44,742 nucleotides of DNA from CAYUMU01 sp964445985. GTDB taxonomy: Bacteria > Planctomycetota > Planctomycetia > Pirellulales > S012-138. The stretch covers positions 1 to 44,742 of the forward strand of contig CAYUMU010000058.1 in NCBI GenBank assembly GCA_964445985.1. Direction: 5' to 3'. A model generated the notes under the pieces. It was not told the origin of the DNA and did not search any database. It was given only the letters and a program-made list of their open reading frames with translations. Shown here piece by piece: positions 16,762 through 25,681 of the stretch (position 1 is the first letter of the stretch; each line of letters starts with the position of its first letter). The translations under genes were made by a program, and so were the position numbers.

Positions 16762-17922
16762 ATGCGTTTTTGTTGGATCGCAGTGCTGGCAACGCTGGCT
16801 TGGCCCTGGGCATCGCATGCCATCGCCGCCGAAGAAGACGGCTTTCGGACTTCGATTTTTAACGGCAAGGATCTGACGGGCTGGCACGTTACCGGATGCA
16901 AAGTGGAAACAGGCGACGGCGTGTTGCGATTGGCCTCGGATGATGGCTTTGTGCGCACCGACCACCGCTACGGCGATTTTGTGCTCGACCTGGAGTGGCG
17001 GGCCTTGCGGCCTGAGAAGTACGACTCGGGCATTTATATACGCTGCGGCTTGCCCGAGGGGGATCGCCCCTGGCCCAAGCAGTACCAGGTGAATTTGCTG
17101 CAAGGGAAGGAAGGCGTGATCGGCGGTTTGGAGGGCTCGGTTCCGGCTTCGCAACTCATCAAGCCGGGCGAGTGGAATCGCTTTCGATTGACGGCCGTGG
17201 GAGAAACCGTGGCCCTGGAAATCAACGGTCAACCGGCCTGGCAAGCCACGGGGCTGAAGTCGCCCTCGGGCCACATTGGTTTCCAAGCGGAAGTGCCCGG
17301 CGGCGGCAGTTTCGAGTTCCGCAATATCAACATCACCGAACTGGGGCACCGCTCGCTGTTCAACGGCGCCGATCTGGCCGGCTGGCAACCGGGCGACGGC
17401 AAGGAGCCAACTTGCTGGATGGTGGAAGAGGGACTGCTGGTTTGCAATGGCAAGAAAGGCCCTTGGCTGCGCAGCGACAAGGAGTATGGCGACTTCAATT
17501 TCCGCTTTGATTACAAGCTGAAACCGGGTGGAAACTCGGGCATTTACGTGCGGGTGCCTGCCGACGGCGCGCATCGCGGCAAGGAAGCGAAGCAGTCGAA
17601 AGCGGGCACCGAAATTCAACTGTTGGACGACCGCGATCCTCGCTACGCCAAGCTCAAAGACTATCAGTACACGGGCAGCGTGTACGCGATTGTTCCGGCC
17701 GATCCACGCGTGGGTCGCGACCCGGGGCAATGGAACAGCATGGAGATCGACTGCCGCGGCGATCGTTACCGAATCAGCCACAACGGCGTGGTCGTTCTCG
17801 ACGCCAGCGCGAAGGAATTCCCCGAACTGAAAGAACGGCTGCGGAAGGGATTCTTGGGTTTACAGAATCACAGCGAAGAAGTTTGGTTCCGCAATTTGCG
17901 AATCGGGGATTCGCTGGAATAG
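16762..17922 (+). CDS. Exported protein with two DUF1080 domains
   Basis: A 386-residue secreted protein starting at the ATG at 16762, which opens a signal peptide (MRFCWIAVLATLAW, cleavage near AIAAEE). It holds two tandem DUF1080 domains (PF06439, LamG-like jelly roll, named 3-keto-disaccharide hydrolase). The first starts TSIFNGKDLTGWHV (residue ~33) with YDSGIYIRCGLPEGD; the second starts RSLFNGADLAGWQPGD (~197) with GGNSGIYVRVPADGA. Both carry the NSGI/DSGI-type motif typical of the family. Most family members have one domain, so the duplication is notable. A second DUF1080 gene follows 165 bp downstream, and a Tat-exported aldo/keto reductase converges on it. Together they suggest extracytoplasmic handling of (keto-)glycosides, which is inference. 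Confidence 0.93.
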   Translation: MRFCWIAVLATLAWPWASHAIAAEEDGFRTSIFNGKDLTGWHVTGCKVETGDGVLRLASDDGFVRTDHRYGDFVLDLEWRALRPEKYDSGIYIRCGLPEGDRPWPKQYQVNLLQGKEGVIGGLEGSVPASQLIKPGEWNRFRLTAVGETVALEINGQPAWQATGLKSPSGHIGFQAEVPGGGSFEFRNINITELGHRSLFNGADLAGWQPGDGKEPTCWMVEEGLLVCNGKKGPWLRSDKEYGDFNFRFDYKLKPGGNSGIYVRVPADGAHRGKEAKQSKAGTEIQLLDDRDPRYAKLKDYQYTGSVYAIVPADPRVGRDPGQWNSMEIDCRGDRYRISHNGVVVLDASAKEFPELKERLRKGFLGLQNHSEEVWFRNLRIGDSLE

Positions 17923-18021
17923 TCCTTTCGGCGACGAGGGCGCGAAGATTGAGGCGACTACCAGAAGAGACAATGAGCGCATGTTTTTGAATATGCGGAA
18001 TACGTGTCAGGATTTCTGTCA

Positions 18022-18046
18022 GGCCCTCGCTGACGCGTCGGGTTGC
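18022..18046. repeat. Fragment of a planctomycete-type dispersed repeat
   Basis: CCCTCGCTGACGCGTCGGGT within a 25-bp block between the two DUF1080 genes. On the minus strand it reads through as a TRRVSEG-like peptide. I recall that signature from dispersed repeats in many planctomycetes; only one copy is in this window, so the call rests on memory. Confidence 0.35.
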
Positions 18047-18087
18047 AAGGCGGACGGCATATTTCATCTTTCAGAAGGTTTATTGAT

Positions 18088-18879
18088 ATGACACTCTTGC
18101 GCGGCGCTTGCCTGTTGGCCTTGCTATGCGGCTTTCCGATCGTCGCCAACGCTGCTGACCAGCCCAAGGAAGAATGGATTCAGCTGTTCAACGGCAAGAA
18201 CCTTGATGGCTGGATTCCCAAGATCACTGGCTATGAGGTCAATGAGAACTTTGGAAATACCTTCCGGGTGGAAGACGGCCTGCTGAAGGTGGCGTATGAC
18301 CAGTACGACAAGTTTGATGGCCGGTTTGGGCACCTGTTCTACAAGCAGCCCTACTCCAACTACATCATTCGCCTGGAATACCGCTTTGTGGGCGACCAGG
18401 CCAAGGCAGGCCCCGGTTGGGCCATTCGCAATAGCGGCATCATGATTCACGGCCAATCGCCCGAAAGCATGCGGAAGGATCAGAGCTTTCCGGTTTCCAT
18501 CGAGGTGCAGTTGCTGGGGGGCGCGGGCACGGGCAATCGGCCGACCGGCAATCTTTGTACGCCTGGCACCCATGTGGAGATGGACGGCGAGCTGATCACG
18601 CGGCATTGCACCAGCTCCACCTCCGAAACCTATCACGGCGACCAATGGGTGACGGCCGAAGTGGAAGTTCACGGCAACGACCGGATCATCCACCGCATCA
18701 ACGGCAAACAAGTGCTCGAATACACCCATCCGCAATTGGATGAGCAGGATGCCGACGGCGCCAAGCTCATCAAGAACGGCCAAAAACAACTCAGCGGCGG
18801 CAGCATTTCGCTGCAGGCCGAAAGCCACCCCGTGGAGTTCCGCAAAGTCGAGCTGCGGGAATTGCCCCAGGGCAAGTAA
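18088..18879 (+). CDS. Exported single-domain DUF1080 protein
   Basis: A 263-residue secreted DUF1080 (3-keto-disaccharide hydrolase-like) protein. The ATG at 18088 follows AGAAGG by about 9 bases and starts a signal peptide ending IVANAADQ. The domain begins WIQLFNGKNLDGWIPKITGY near residue 28 and includes IRNSGIMIHGQSPESM near residue 115, a family hallmark, and a conserved C-terminal SLQAESHPVEFRKVELREL. It covers the whole mature protein. It lies 165 bp after the two-domain DUF1080 gene on the same strand and may share a transcript. The enzymatic label comes from one characterised family member; specificity here is unknown. Confidence 0.93.
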   Translation: MTLLRGACLLALLCGFPIVANAADQPKEEWIQLFNGKNLDGWIPKITGYEVNENFGNTFRVEDGLLKVAYDQYDKFDGRFGHLFYKQPYSNYIIRLEYRFVGDQAKAGPGWAIRNSGIMIHGQSPESMRKDQSFPVSIEVQLLGGAGTGNRPTGNLCTPGTHVEMDGELITRHCTSSTSETYHGDQWVTAEVEVHGNDRIIHRINGKQVLEYTHPQLDEQDADGAKLIKNGQKQLSGGSISLQAESHPVEFRKVELRELPQGK

Positions 18880-18917
18880 ATCGAGCGACCTGGCGCCGCT
18901 TGATAACAGAAGCCGGG

Positions 18918-19940
18918 TCAGCCTGCTTCCACGGCAAAGCCATGCTGCTTGCGGTGGTGGGGGCCGTCGAAGTCCTTGCTCGATTTGAACAGTTCATGCC
19001 GGCCGTCGCCCGCTTCCACCTTCACTTTATTGAGCAACGCCTGTTGATCTTCCAAGCTGAGCGGCTTGAAGTCTCGGGCCGCGTCGAGCGCCTGGTTCAG
19101 GTCGCGTTCATTGCGAATTCCGCAGACCAGCGAGGCGATCGGCTGCGAGAGCGCGAACTGGATGCATTCCTTGCCGGTCACCAACCCCGAGGCGGGAATC
19201 TTGCCTTCCATGCCGCCGCCGAGGCTCTTCATGCCGATGACGCCAGTTTCATGCTTCAAACATTCCGGCACCACCGAGTGCAAAAAGCTGCGATAGAAGT
19301 AGTCGCACACGTTGATGGGCATTTGCGCCGAGGCCCAGCGATAGGGCTTGTGGAGCATTTTGAGATGAATGGCTGGGTCTTTGTGGCCGGTGAAACCGAT
19401 GTGTTTGACCTTGCCGGCCTGTTGGGCTTCGAGGGCGGCTTTCATGCCCCCTTGATCGAAGACCCAATCGGGATCGTTGTCGTAGACCATCTCATGGAAT
19501 TGCCACAGATCGATGTGATCGGTCTGTAAGCGGCGGAGGCTTTCCTCCAGGCACTTGAGCGAACCTTGGTAGTCTCGTTCGCAATTCTTGGTCATCAAGA
19601 AGACGCGATCGCGGCGGTCCTGGATGGCCTTGCCCATCAGTTCTTCGCTGTAGCCGTCGTGATAATCCCAGGCGTTGTCGAAAAAAGTGATGCCTTCGTC
19701 GAGGCAGCGGTGCATGAGGTCGATAGCCTGCTGCTCGCCATCATCGAGGCCGACCTTGCCGATGTGCCAGCCGCCCAGACAAACGATGGAGACATCGACG
19801 CCGGTCTTGCCGAGGGGACGTTGCGGCAGGCCTTGTCCGCCGTCTTTTTGAGCCGCCAGCAAGCTGCTGGCCAACGATAGGGCCGTGCCCGCGGCAACGC
19901 CTGCCTGAAGAAAATCGCGACGGTTGGGCGATGAGCTCAT
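18918..19940 (-). CDS. Tat-exported aldo/keto reductase
   Basis: A 340-residue NADPH-type aldo/keto reductase carrying a twin-arginine signal (NRRDFLQAGVAAGTALSLAS, residues 6-25), so it is folded in the cytoplasm and exported. The catalytic tetrad is visible: FFDNAWDYHDGYSEEL (Asp and Tyr), FLMTKNCERD (Lys) and DLWQFHEMV (His). The start PLGKTGVDVSIVCLGGWHIG is standard for the family. The C-terminal ~60 residues (GIRNERDLNQALDAARDF) contain the usual cofactor-side elements. It converges on the DUF1080 gene with a 38-bp gap. Exported Tat oxidoreductases acting on sugars are frequent in planctomycetes, and redox of sugar derivatives that DUF1080 proteins hydrolyse is a reasonable but unproven link. 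Confidence 0.93.
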   Translation of the reverse strand: MSSSPNRRDFLQAGVAAGTALSLASSLLAAQKDGGQGLPQRPLGKTGVDVSIVCLGGWHIGKVGLDDGEQQAIDLMHRCLDEGITFFDNAWDYHDGYSEELMGKAIQDRRDRVFLMTKNCERDYQGSLKCLEESLRRLQTDHIDLWQFHEMVYDNDPDWVFDQGGMKAALEAQQAGKVKHIGFTGHKDPAIHLKMLHKPYRWASAQMPINVCDYFYRSFLHSVVPECLKHETGVIGMKSLGGGMEGKIPASGLVTGKECIQFALSQPIASLVCGIRNERDLNQALDAARDFKPLSLEDQQALLNKVKVEAGDGRHELFKSSKDFDGPHHRKQHGFAVEAG

Positions 19941-20105
19941 GGCAATGCCTTTCCCAGTTAGCAGCGAGTGAACAACGCAAAGCTTCCGCGCCTCCCATCA
20001 TAGCGCGCCCCCGCAGGGCGGCAACGGGCCAAGGCGGCGAACCGATTTACCCAGGTGAATTCAAGCGACGAGTGGCAGCGACACTTTTTCCCGTGGATGC
20101 TGAGC

Positions 20106-22538
20106 TTACCGTTTCGTGCCCGGCGGCGGCATGGGGGCCACTTCGAGCCTGGTCTCGGCCAGGAAGTGCTGTTCCCCATTTTTGACGGTGGCCCGAATGA
20201 TGATGGGGGCATTGAAGGGGCCGGCGCCGGGCTCGAACGTCAGGGTGATTGTGCCTGCCGAGACTTGGGCGTCGTCGAACACCACCCTCTGGGCACTCAC
20301 GCCGTGAATATGCTCCGGCACGATCGCTTCCAGAATCAGGCGGCCCTTGACCTTGGCTGCCTTGTCGATTTGCACTCGCACGGTGGCACTTTGGCCGGGG
20401 TCGGCCACGACGGAGGCGGGCTCCGCCCGCAAGGTGAGCGAGGCGGGGTCGGCGATGGCCACCAGTTGTTCATTCTGATTTGCCGAGGTGTAACTGACGA
20501 CGTGCTTGTGGCCCTGGGAGTCGGTCACTTCGCCGGTGGCCATGAGGATGGTGCGGCTGGTGCGGCCGATTTCCAAATAGCTGGGAAGCGTGACGGGGTA
20601 CTCGAACTCGTTGGCGCCTGCGGGAACCACAATCGTGGGTCCCTTCACGCCTTGCAGGTGCCGCATCTGTTTATCGGCCAAGCGCACGGTGAGCGGCCCG
20701 GCGTATCCGCCGCGATCGATGGTGTAGGTCTTTTGCATGACCGATCCCTGCGGGGCGTAGGTCAGCGAGAAGACGCCGGTGAACTTGAAGGGCGTGGCCA
20801 GGCCGACGAAGAGGGTGAGCTCCGACTCGGCCGGCATGCCTGCGGGGGCCGCGTAGGTAACCATGCCGGTAACCGGGGTGCGGACTTCGCTCTGTTTGGG
20901 GCCGGTGACTTGCTCGCCTTGGGCCGTGATTCGCAGTCGCAGCGACCGCGGCGCCTGCGTTTCTTCAGCGCATTTCAGCACCAGTTGCGTATTGGGCCGA
21001 TTGCCTGGCACGGAGTTTCCGCTCAGGGTGATGCCCTCGGGCAGACCTTCGGCCACGATTTCCACCGTGCCGGTAAAGCCGCCGGCGCGAACGATGTCGA
21101 CCTTGAGTTTGGCTTCGCCGCCAGGCGTCAGGCTCACCGTATCGGTGGGCAGTTTGACTTCGAAGCTGGGCTGGGCCTGGGCCGTGCGAACATACAAGCG
21201 GTACGCGAACTGGGGGCCTCCTCGGCCGCTGAACCGGTCGGTGACCTGCACAAAACAGCGGCCCTCGGCGGGGGCCTTGAAGTTGACGGTGGGGTCGGCC
21301 GAATTGCCGGTGTCGTCGGCCGCCGCCAGTTGCTTGCCTTGGGCATCGGTGACGGTCAGCACGGCGTCGAGCGGCGTGCCCAATTGGGCTGACCGGAGTT
21401 CGACCTGGTAACTTTCGCCGGCCGCGACTTCGATGGCCCAGGTATCGACGTCCCCAGGCTTATTGATTTGGCCATTGGCCACGCCCGGCAGCGGGAACTG
21501 GTTGGCCTCGGCGTGGTTGGCGTTGGGTTCGGCCTCGAGCACTTCGGGCAGGTCGCTGAGTTCGAGCTTAACCGGATTGAGCGTTCGCCCTTGCCAGGCG
21601 GGTTGCACCAAGGCGTTGTTGCCCTGGGCAGGCAGGGTGACTTCCGCCGGGGCGGCAATCAACCCTGGACCTCCGATCCGCAAGGTAAGCTTGCCGCCGC
21701 GCTGGCCGCCCAGGGGGTAGAAGTGCGTGATGTAGGGAGCCTGGTTGATGGTGAGGCGATAGACATAGTGCTGCAAGCCGCCGAAGTTGCTGTCGTGAAT
21801 TCGCACCTGATATTCGCCGTCGCGGGGGGCCGTGAAATGCACGAAGGCATCGGCGCCAAAAAAGCCGGCGTTCTCGACGATGGGTTGGCCGTCGGGGTCG
21901 AGCACTTGCAGGCGTGATTCGAGCGGCGAGCCGAGCCGGGCCGCACTGACTTCGGCGTAATAGGTTTCGCCTTTCTTGGCCGAAAACTGCCAAAGGTCGA
22001 CGTCTTCGCGCGGAAAGATGCGGCCGTTGATTGTTACCGGCAAGGCTACGTTGACCGGCAGCGGATCTCCGTCCATCTCTTGCTCGATCACTTCGGGAAG
22101 TTCGCCTACCTCGAACGCCATGCGGGGCGTGATGCCTTGCGAGGTTTCCACCCGCCAGGCGCGATAGCCGAGGGGAGCGTCGGCGGCGATGGTCACCTGG
22201 CCGTGATGATCGCGAGGGTAGTCCTCGGCCCGTTGCGAAGGGGGCTGCGGAATGACGGGGCCCTCGAACCACACGGTTTCGCCTTCTTTCACGGTGGGGC
22301 TGGCTTCGATGCCTGGGCCGGCCATGGTGAACTTGGCTTCGCCGTGGAGGAAGTGACCGCCGACGCGAATGGCTACTTGCTGCCCTCGCTGACCGCCGGC
22401 GGGGAAGACGTACGACACCGAAGGCTCCACGGCCGGGGCGGTGGCAACCGTGCAAGCCCAGGCGGCGAGCGCCAGCACCGCCCAAGCGGAGCGAGAACCA
22501 GTCACGAGGGAACGGCGGCAGGTCAGGTGTTCACGCAT
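20106..22538 (-). CDS. Large secreted protein with PPC domains
   Basis: An 810-residue secreted protein; ATG at 22538 opens an atypical basic N-terminus with a hydrophobic segment ending TATAPAVEPS. The region after the signal (SVSYVFPAGGQRGQQVAIRV) is IPT/TIG-like and recurs near residue 230 (ITHFYPLGGQRGGKLTLRIG). Two bacterial pre-peptidase C-terminal (PPC) domains follow the same plan: VNGRIFPREDVDLWQFSAKKG at about 165 and ANGQINKPGDVDTWAIEVAA at about 345. The C-terminal third looks like further Ig-like strands. No protease, sulfatase or other catalytic motif was seen, so it is probably a binding or scaffold protein. The family is common in planctomycetes and uncharacterised. The nearest same-strand neighbour, a ThDP enzyme, is 233 bp upstream and probably unrelated. 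Confidence 0.85.
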   Translation of the reverse strand: MREHLTCRRSLVTGSRSAWAVLALAAWACTVATAPAVEPSVSYVFPAGGQRGQQVAIRVGGHFLHGEAKFTMAGPGIEASPTVKEGETVWFEGPVIPQPPSQRAEDYPRDHHGQVTIAADAPLGYRAWRVETSQGITPRMAFEVGELPEVIEQEMDGDPLPVNVALPVTINGRIFPREDVDLWQFSAKKGETYYAEVSAARLGSPLESRLQVLDPDGQPIVENAGFFGADAFVHFTAPRDGEYQVRIHDSNFGGLQHYVYRLTINQAPYITHFYPLGGQRGGKLTLRIGGPGLIAAPAEVTLPAQGNNALVQPAWQGRTLNPVKLELSDLPEVLEAEPNANHAEANQFPLPGVANGQINKPGDVDTWAIEVAAGESYQVELRSAQLGTPLDAVLTVTDAQGKQLAAADDTGNSADPTVNFKAPAEGRCFVQVTDRFSGRGGPQFAYRLYVRTAQAQPSFEVKLPTDTVSLTPGGEAKLKVDIVRAGGFTGTVEIVAEGLPEGITLSGNSVPGNRPNTQLVLKCAEETQAPRSLRLRITAQGEQVTGPKQSEVRTPVTGMVTYAAPAGMPAESELTLFVGLATPFKFTGVFSLTYAPQGSVMQKTYTIDRGGYAGPLTVRLADKQMRHLQGVKGPTIVVPAGANEFEYPVTLPSYLEIGRTSRTILMATGEVTDSQGHKHVVSYTSANQNEQLVAIADPASLTLRAEPASVVADPGQSATVRVQIDKAAKVKGRLILEAIVPEHIHGVSAQRVVFDDAQVSAGTITLTFEPGAGPFNAPIIIRATVKNGEQHFLAETRLEVAPMPPPGTKR

Positions 22539-22661
22539 CGTTGCGCATCCTCGCTTCAACGGGCAGGGGCGGGAGGCGGCCGTGGTGGCCAGCTATTGGG
22601 GGGAATGTACTTCGCACTCGCCAGTTTAAGGAACCAGGCGCGGGGACGGAAACATTATTTT

Positions 22662-22692
22662 GGGGGCTGGGGGCTAGTGGCTGGGGGCTAGT
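22662..22692. repeat. G-rich short tandem repeat
   Basis: Repeats of a GGGGGCT / AGTGGCT unit in the gap between the ThDP enzyme and PPC protein genes, followed by more GT-rich sequence. It could form a G-quadruplex. Confidence 0.6.
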
Positions 22693-22715
22693 GTTGGTGG
22701 CTGGTGTTGGGCGTC

Positions 22716-22736
22716 GGTTGGGGTTCCACCCCAACC
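22716..22736 (-). terminator. Hairpin after ThDP enzyme gene
   Basis: GGTTGGGG and CCCCAACC form a perfect 8-bp stem around TTCCA, 36 bp past the stop of the minus-strand ThDP enzyme gene. No T-tract follows. It may be a terminator or part of the neighbouring G-rich repeat. Confidence 0.4.
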
Positions 22737-22771
22737 AGCCCACCGGGTTGGCACATACGCTTGGGTACGGT

Positions 22772-24421
22772 TCATGTTCGTTTGAAGGTGGGGGCTGCCG
22801 CTGGTTCGATCATTACGTTCACGCAGGCCGGCAGGTTCGAGTCGAAGGCTCGCTTCAGCGCGTCGGGGAGCTCGCTCAACTGCGTTACATATTCGCCGTG
22901 TCCGCCGAGCGCGGCGACGATCTGGTCGTAGCGGGTGGGCAACAGGTCGCAGGCATATTGGCGATCGAGGCCGTAGATATTCGCTTGAAGCTGGCTCTCG
23001 GCATTCCAGCGGGCGTCGTTGCCCACCACGGCCACAAAGGGCAAGCCATAACGCACGGCCGTATCGAACTCCATAGCATGAAAGCCGAACGTGCCGTCGC
23101 CGAGGGTCACCACCACGCGCGCCTTGCGATCGGCCAGGCGGGCCGCCAAGGCAAACGGCAAGCTGCCGCCAATCGAGCCGGAGGGGCCGTTGATCAGCCG
23201 CTGCTCGGTGGAAAGCACGGCCTGAGCCCATTGGCCGAACTCGCCGCCATCGGAAATGAAAATATCGTTGTCGCGCAGCCACGGCTTGATGGCCAAGGCC
23301 ACATCGAGCGGATGAATCGGGCCAGGTTCGGTTGTTTTCGCGGAGCGGTCTAATGACCAGGCCGGCGGACGCCAGGCAAGGGCGGCGGCGACTTCGGCCG
23401 GCCAGGCGGGTTCCATCGAGCGGGCGAGGGCGCTCGCCGCCGCCTCCATCAGCAGGACTTTCAGCAGGTAACCCTTGCCCCGCAAGTCACCCGCGATCTT
23501 ATCCGGCGCGTTCGTCATGGCTTGTTGAAACGCCTCGTCGTCGGAATAGAACGGCAGAAACCGGCAGTCGGGCGCGAAGGGAGGCGACTGCCCGAATCTC
23601 AGGCTCCAGTCGAGCCGTTTGTCCATCAAGGCAACCACATCGGCGCGACCCAGCACTTCGCCGAGCAGGCCCAAGCTGGGATCGTTCACGCCCCGAGGGC
23701 TTTCCATGGCGATGCAAGGCGCTCCGGCCATCTGCTCAAACATTGGCAGAATTTTGTGGTCCGTGCCTCGGCAAGAAGCAGGTCCAAACAGAATCAGCGG
23801 CCGTTTGGCCGACCGCCAGACTGGCATCCGCTCGTAATAGCATTCTTCTTTCTGGGCGAGATCTTGCCCCGGTGGACAATAATCATCGTGGGCTTCCTGA
23901 TCAGTCGCCAAGGGTCGTTGCAAGTCTGCTTCGAGAATGTCGCCCGGCAACGTAATTGCCACCGGGCCGGGCCGATCGATTGATGCCGTTCTCGAAGCCC
24001 ACTTGAGGGTGCTGATCACATCTTCTGGCCTTTCTAAGGTAGTTGCCGCTTTGCACACGCCCGCGGCTAGCTCGGTTTGCGGCATCGCTTGAAAACCGCC
24101 CGAAGCAGCCGATGACGCGGGGCAGGCGCCGCTCAATAGAATCAGCGGCGACTCGGCCTCGCGGGCAACGTAAGCGGCCGAGAGCCCGTTCGCATGACCG
24201 GGGCCGGCGGTGAGGAGGGCCACGCCGGGCTGGCCGGTGAGTCGTCCCCAGGCGTCGGCCATGTGAACGGCGGCCGCTTCGTGCCGCACATGAATGATCT
24301 CCATGCCCAGCTCAAGGCAGGCGTCGTAGATGGAGAGAACCTGATTGCCGGAAAGGGAAAAGATTCGCTTCACGCCGGCCTGTTGAAGCCAGCGAACCAG
24401 GTGCAGTGCGACCGATGGCAT
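22772..24421 (-). CDS. Thiamine-diphosphate enzyme, acetolactate synthase-like
   Basis: A 549-residue ThDP-dependent enzyme of the acetolactate synthase/benzoylformate decarboxylase superfamily. The ATG at 24421 has GAGGG 10 bases upstream and begins VALHLVRWLQQAGVKRIFSL, the usual start of the Pyr domain. The catalytic glutamate is in VRHEAAAVHMADAWGR (~residue 50). The C-terminal PP domain shows the ThDP motif, beginning GDGTFGFHAMEF and ending in an Asn about 30 residues later (VVGNDARW). A middle Rossmann-like domain separates them. No acetolactate synthase small subunit is nearby, and the gene is divergent from an RmlD-like gene, so an anabolic branched-chain role is unlikely. Relatives include oxalyl-CoA decarboxylase-like enzymes; the substrate cannot be told from the sequence. 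Confidence 0.88.
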   Translation of the reverse strand: MPSVALHLVRWLQQAGVKRIFSLSGNQVLSIYDACLELGMEIIHVRHEAAAVHMADAWGRLTGQPGVALLTAGPGHANGLSAAYVAREAESPLILLSGACPASSAASGGFQAMPQTELAAGVCKAATTLERPEDVISTLKWASRTASIDRPGPVAITLPGDILEADLQRPLATDQEAHDDYCPPGQDLAQKEECYYERMPVWRSAKRPLILFGPASCRGTDHKILPMFEQMAGAPCIAMESPRGVNDPSLGLLGEVLGRADVVALMDKRLDWSLRFGQSPPFAPDCRFLPFYSDDEAFQQAMTNAPDKIAGDLRGKGYLLKVLLMEAAASALARSMEPAWPAEVAAALAWRPPAWSLDRSAKTTEPGPIHPLDVALAIKPWLRDNDIFISDGGEFGQWAQAVLSTEQRLINGPSGSIGGSLPFALAARLADRKARVVVTLGDGTFGFHAMEFDTAVRYGLPFVAVVGNDARWNAESQLQANIYGLDRQYACDLLPTRYDQIVAALGGHGEYVTQLSELPDALKRAFDSNLPACVNVMIEPAAAPTFKRT

Positions 24422-24666
24422 AACCGATTTTCCCTCGACCCGGGGGGCATGACCAACCGCTGGCATTCCATTCGAACGTGCGGCTCGCTTCCAGCGGCGA
24501 TGATAGCATGCGACGAAGAGCCGGGCTGCAACTCGTCTTGGAGCGGTCGCGGGCGATGGAGTAGAATTCCCGAAGCTAAAGGGGTACTTTCCAGGGAAGC
24601 CGCCTGGCCGCAGGTTGTTGCCGTGGACGGGTCGCACAAGTTTTGGCAGGGAGGCCAACGGTTGTT

Positions 24667-25590
24667 ATGAAAACTTTGCTCGTTTTTGGCGTGGATCGCG
24701 TGGTGGGCGGCAATGTGATTGCCACGCTTTCCGATCGTTTTCAAGTGGCTGGCGTGGGGCAGAACGCGGTCAAGATTCAAGGTTGCCCGACGCGGCACGC
24801 CGATATTCGCGACCCGGCTCAAGTGGCCCGCCAGGTGAAAAAGTACGCTCCCAACTGGGTGGTGTACGCCGGAAGCCTGGCGGGAAGCAGTTGGGGAACT
24901 GCCGAGGGCAGCCTGGAACAGGAGCCGGCGATTGCCGAAGCGCTGCTGACGGCGGTGGACGAGGTGGACGCGCAGCTCACCTATATTTCCACGGATGCGG
25001 TGTTCAACAGCCCTCGGATGTTCCACGACGAAGACTCGCCGCTGGCGGACGCCACCGTGAGCCCCACGCCGGCGTTGGCCTCGGCGGGGTTGGCTGTGGA
25101 AGCCGTGTTGCAAGGGACGTCGGCCTTGCTGGTGCGCACGCACGCCTATGGTTGGAGCCCTCGGGTGGAGGCGCCCGAGTTTGCCGAGCTGCTATGCCAG
25201 GCGTTGGAAGACGGCAGGCCGGCCCCCATTGACGGGCAGCGATTTGCCTCGCCCATTCTGGCGACCGATCTGGCCGAAATGCTCTACCAGGCCTGGCGGG
25301 CCGAACTCTCCGGCACGCTGCACATCAGCGGGGCCGAGCGGGTTTCTTCAAGCCGGTTCGCTTCACAGCTTGCCAATACGCTAGGGTTGAGCCATCCGAT
25401 TCTGCCAGATACGGCGGGCGGTGCTCTGGTTTTAGGGAGCGAGACCGCGCTGGTGAGCCGGCTTGCTCGGCAAACGCTCGGCACGCCCATGCCGATGTTG
25501 GCCGAAGGTTTGGAGCGGTTTGTGCAGCAGGCCGAAAACGGCTACCGCGACCGCTTTCAAACGACGCAAGAAGCGGCTTACGCGGCGTAG
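24667..25590 (+). CDS. RmlD-like sugar-nucleotide reductase fold lacking YxxxK
   Basis: A 307-residue extended-SDR protein resembling dTDP-4-dehydrorhamnose reductase (RmlD). ATG at 24667 follows GGGAGG by about 12 bases. The NAD loop is degenerate (FGVDRVVGGNV instead of GxxGxxG, residues 7-17). TYISTDAVFNS (105-115) matches the RmlD STDYVF strand. In RmlD the catalytic YxxxK follows as YGxSK; here residues 132-147 read SPTPALASAGLAVEAV, with Leu137 at the Tyr and Gly141 at the Lys position. The substrate-side half (SPILATDLAEML, GTLHISGAERVSSSRFA) is well kept. It is therefore probably a non-catalytic or altered member. It is divergent from the ThDP enzyme and convergent with glyA; no rhamnose genes are near. 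Confidence 0.85.
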   Translation: MKTLLVFGVDRVVGGNVIATLSDRFQVAGVGQNAVKIQGCPTRHADIRDPAQVARQVKKYAPNWVVYAGSLAGSSWGTAEGSLEQEPAIAEALLTAVDEVDAQLTYISTDAVFNSPRMFHDEDSPLADATVSPTPALASAGLAVEAVLQGTSALLVRTHAYGWSPRVEAPEFAELLCQALEDGRPAPIDGQRFASPILATDLAEMLYQAWRAELSGTLHISGAERVSSSRFASQLANTLGLSHPILPDTAGGALVLGSETALVSRLARQTLGTPMPMLAEGLERFVQQAENGYRDRFQTTQEAAYAA

Positions 25591-25640
25591 GGAGAAGCCC
25601 GGCCAGGCCGACTCAGATCGTGGAGCGTGTACCGTTGTCA

Positions 25641-25680
25641 TCACCCCCACCCCGCCCTCCCCCGTCGAGGGGGAGGGAGA
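25641..25680. terminator. Palindromic repeat in convergent gap, copy 1
   Basis: A CCCTCCCCC stem with GGGGGAGGG around GTCGA, preceded by TCACCCCCACC. It fills the gap between the RmlD-like gene (plus) and glyA (minus), which end facing each other. Nearly the same sequence sits in another convergent gap at 27858-27897 and a looser copy at 31569-31600. A bidirectional terminator or dispersed REP-like element is likely. Confidence 0.6.
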
Positions 25681-25681
25681 A

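Noticed and set aside
16507..17781. 424-codon minus-strand frame opposite the first DUF1080 gene
   Set aside because: Antisense shadow; the DUF1080 gene has signal peptide and two domains.
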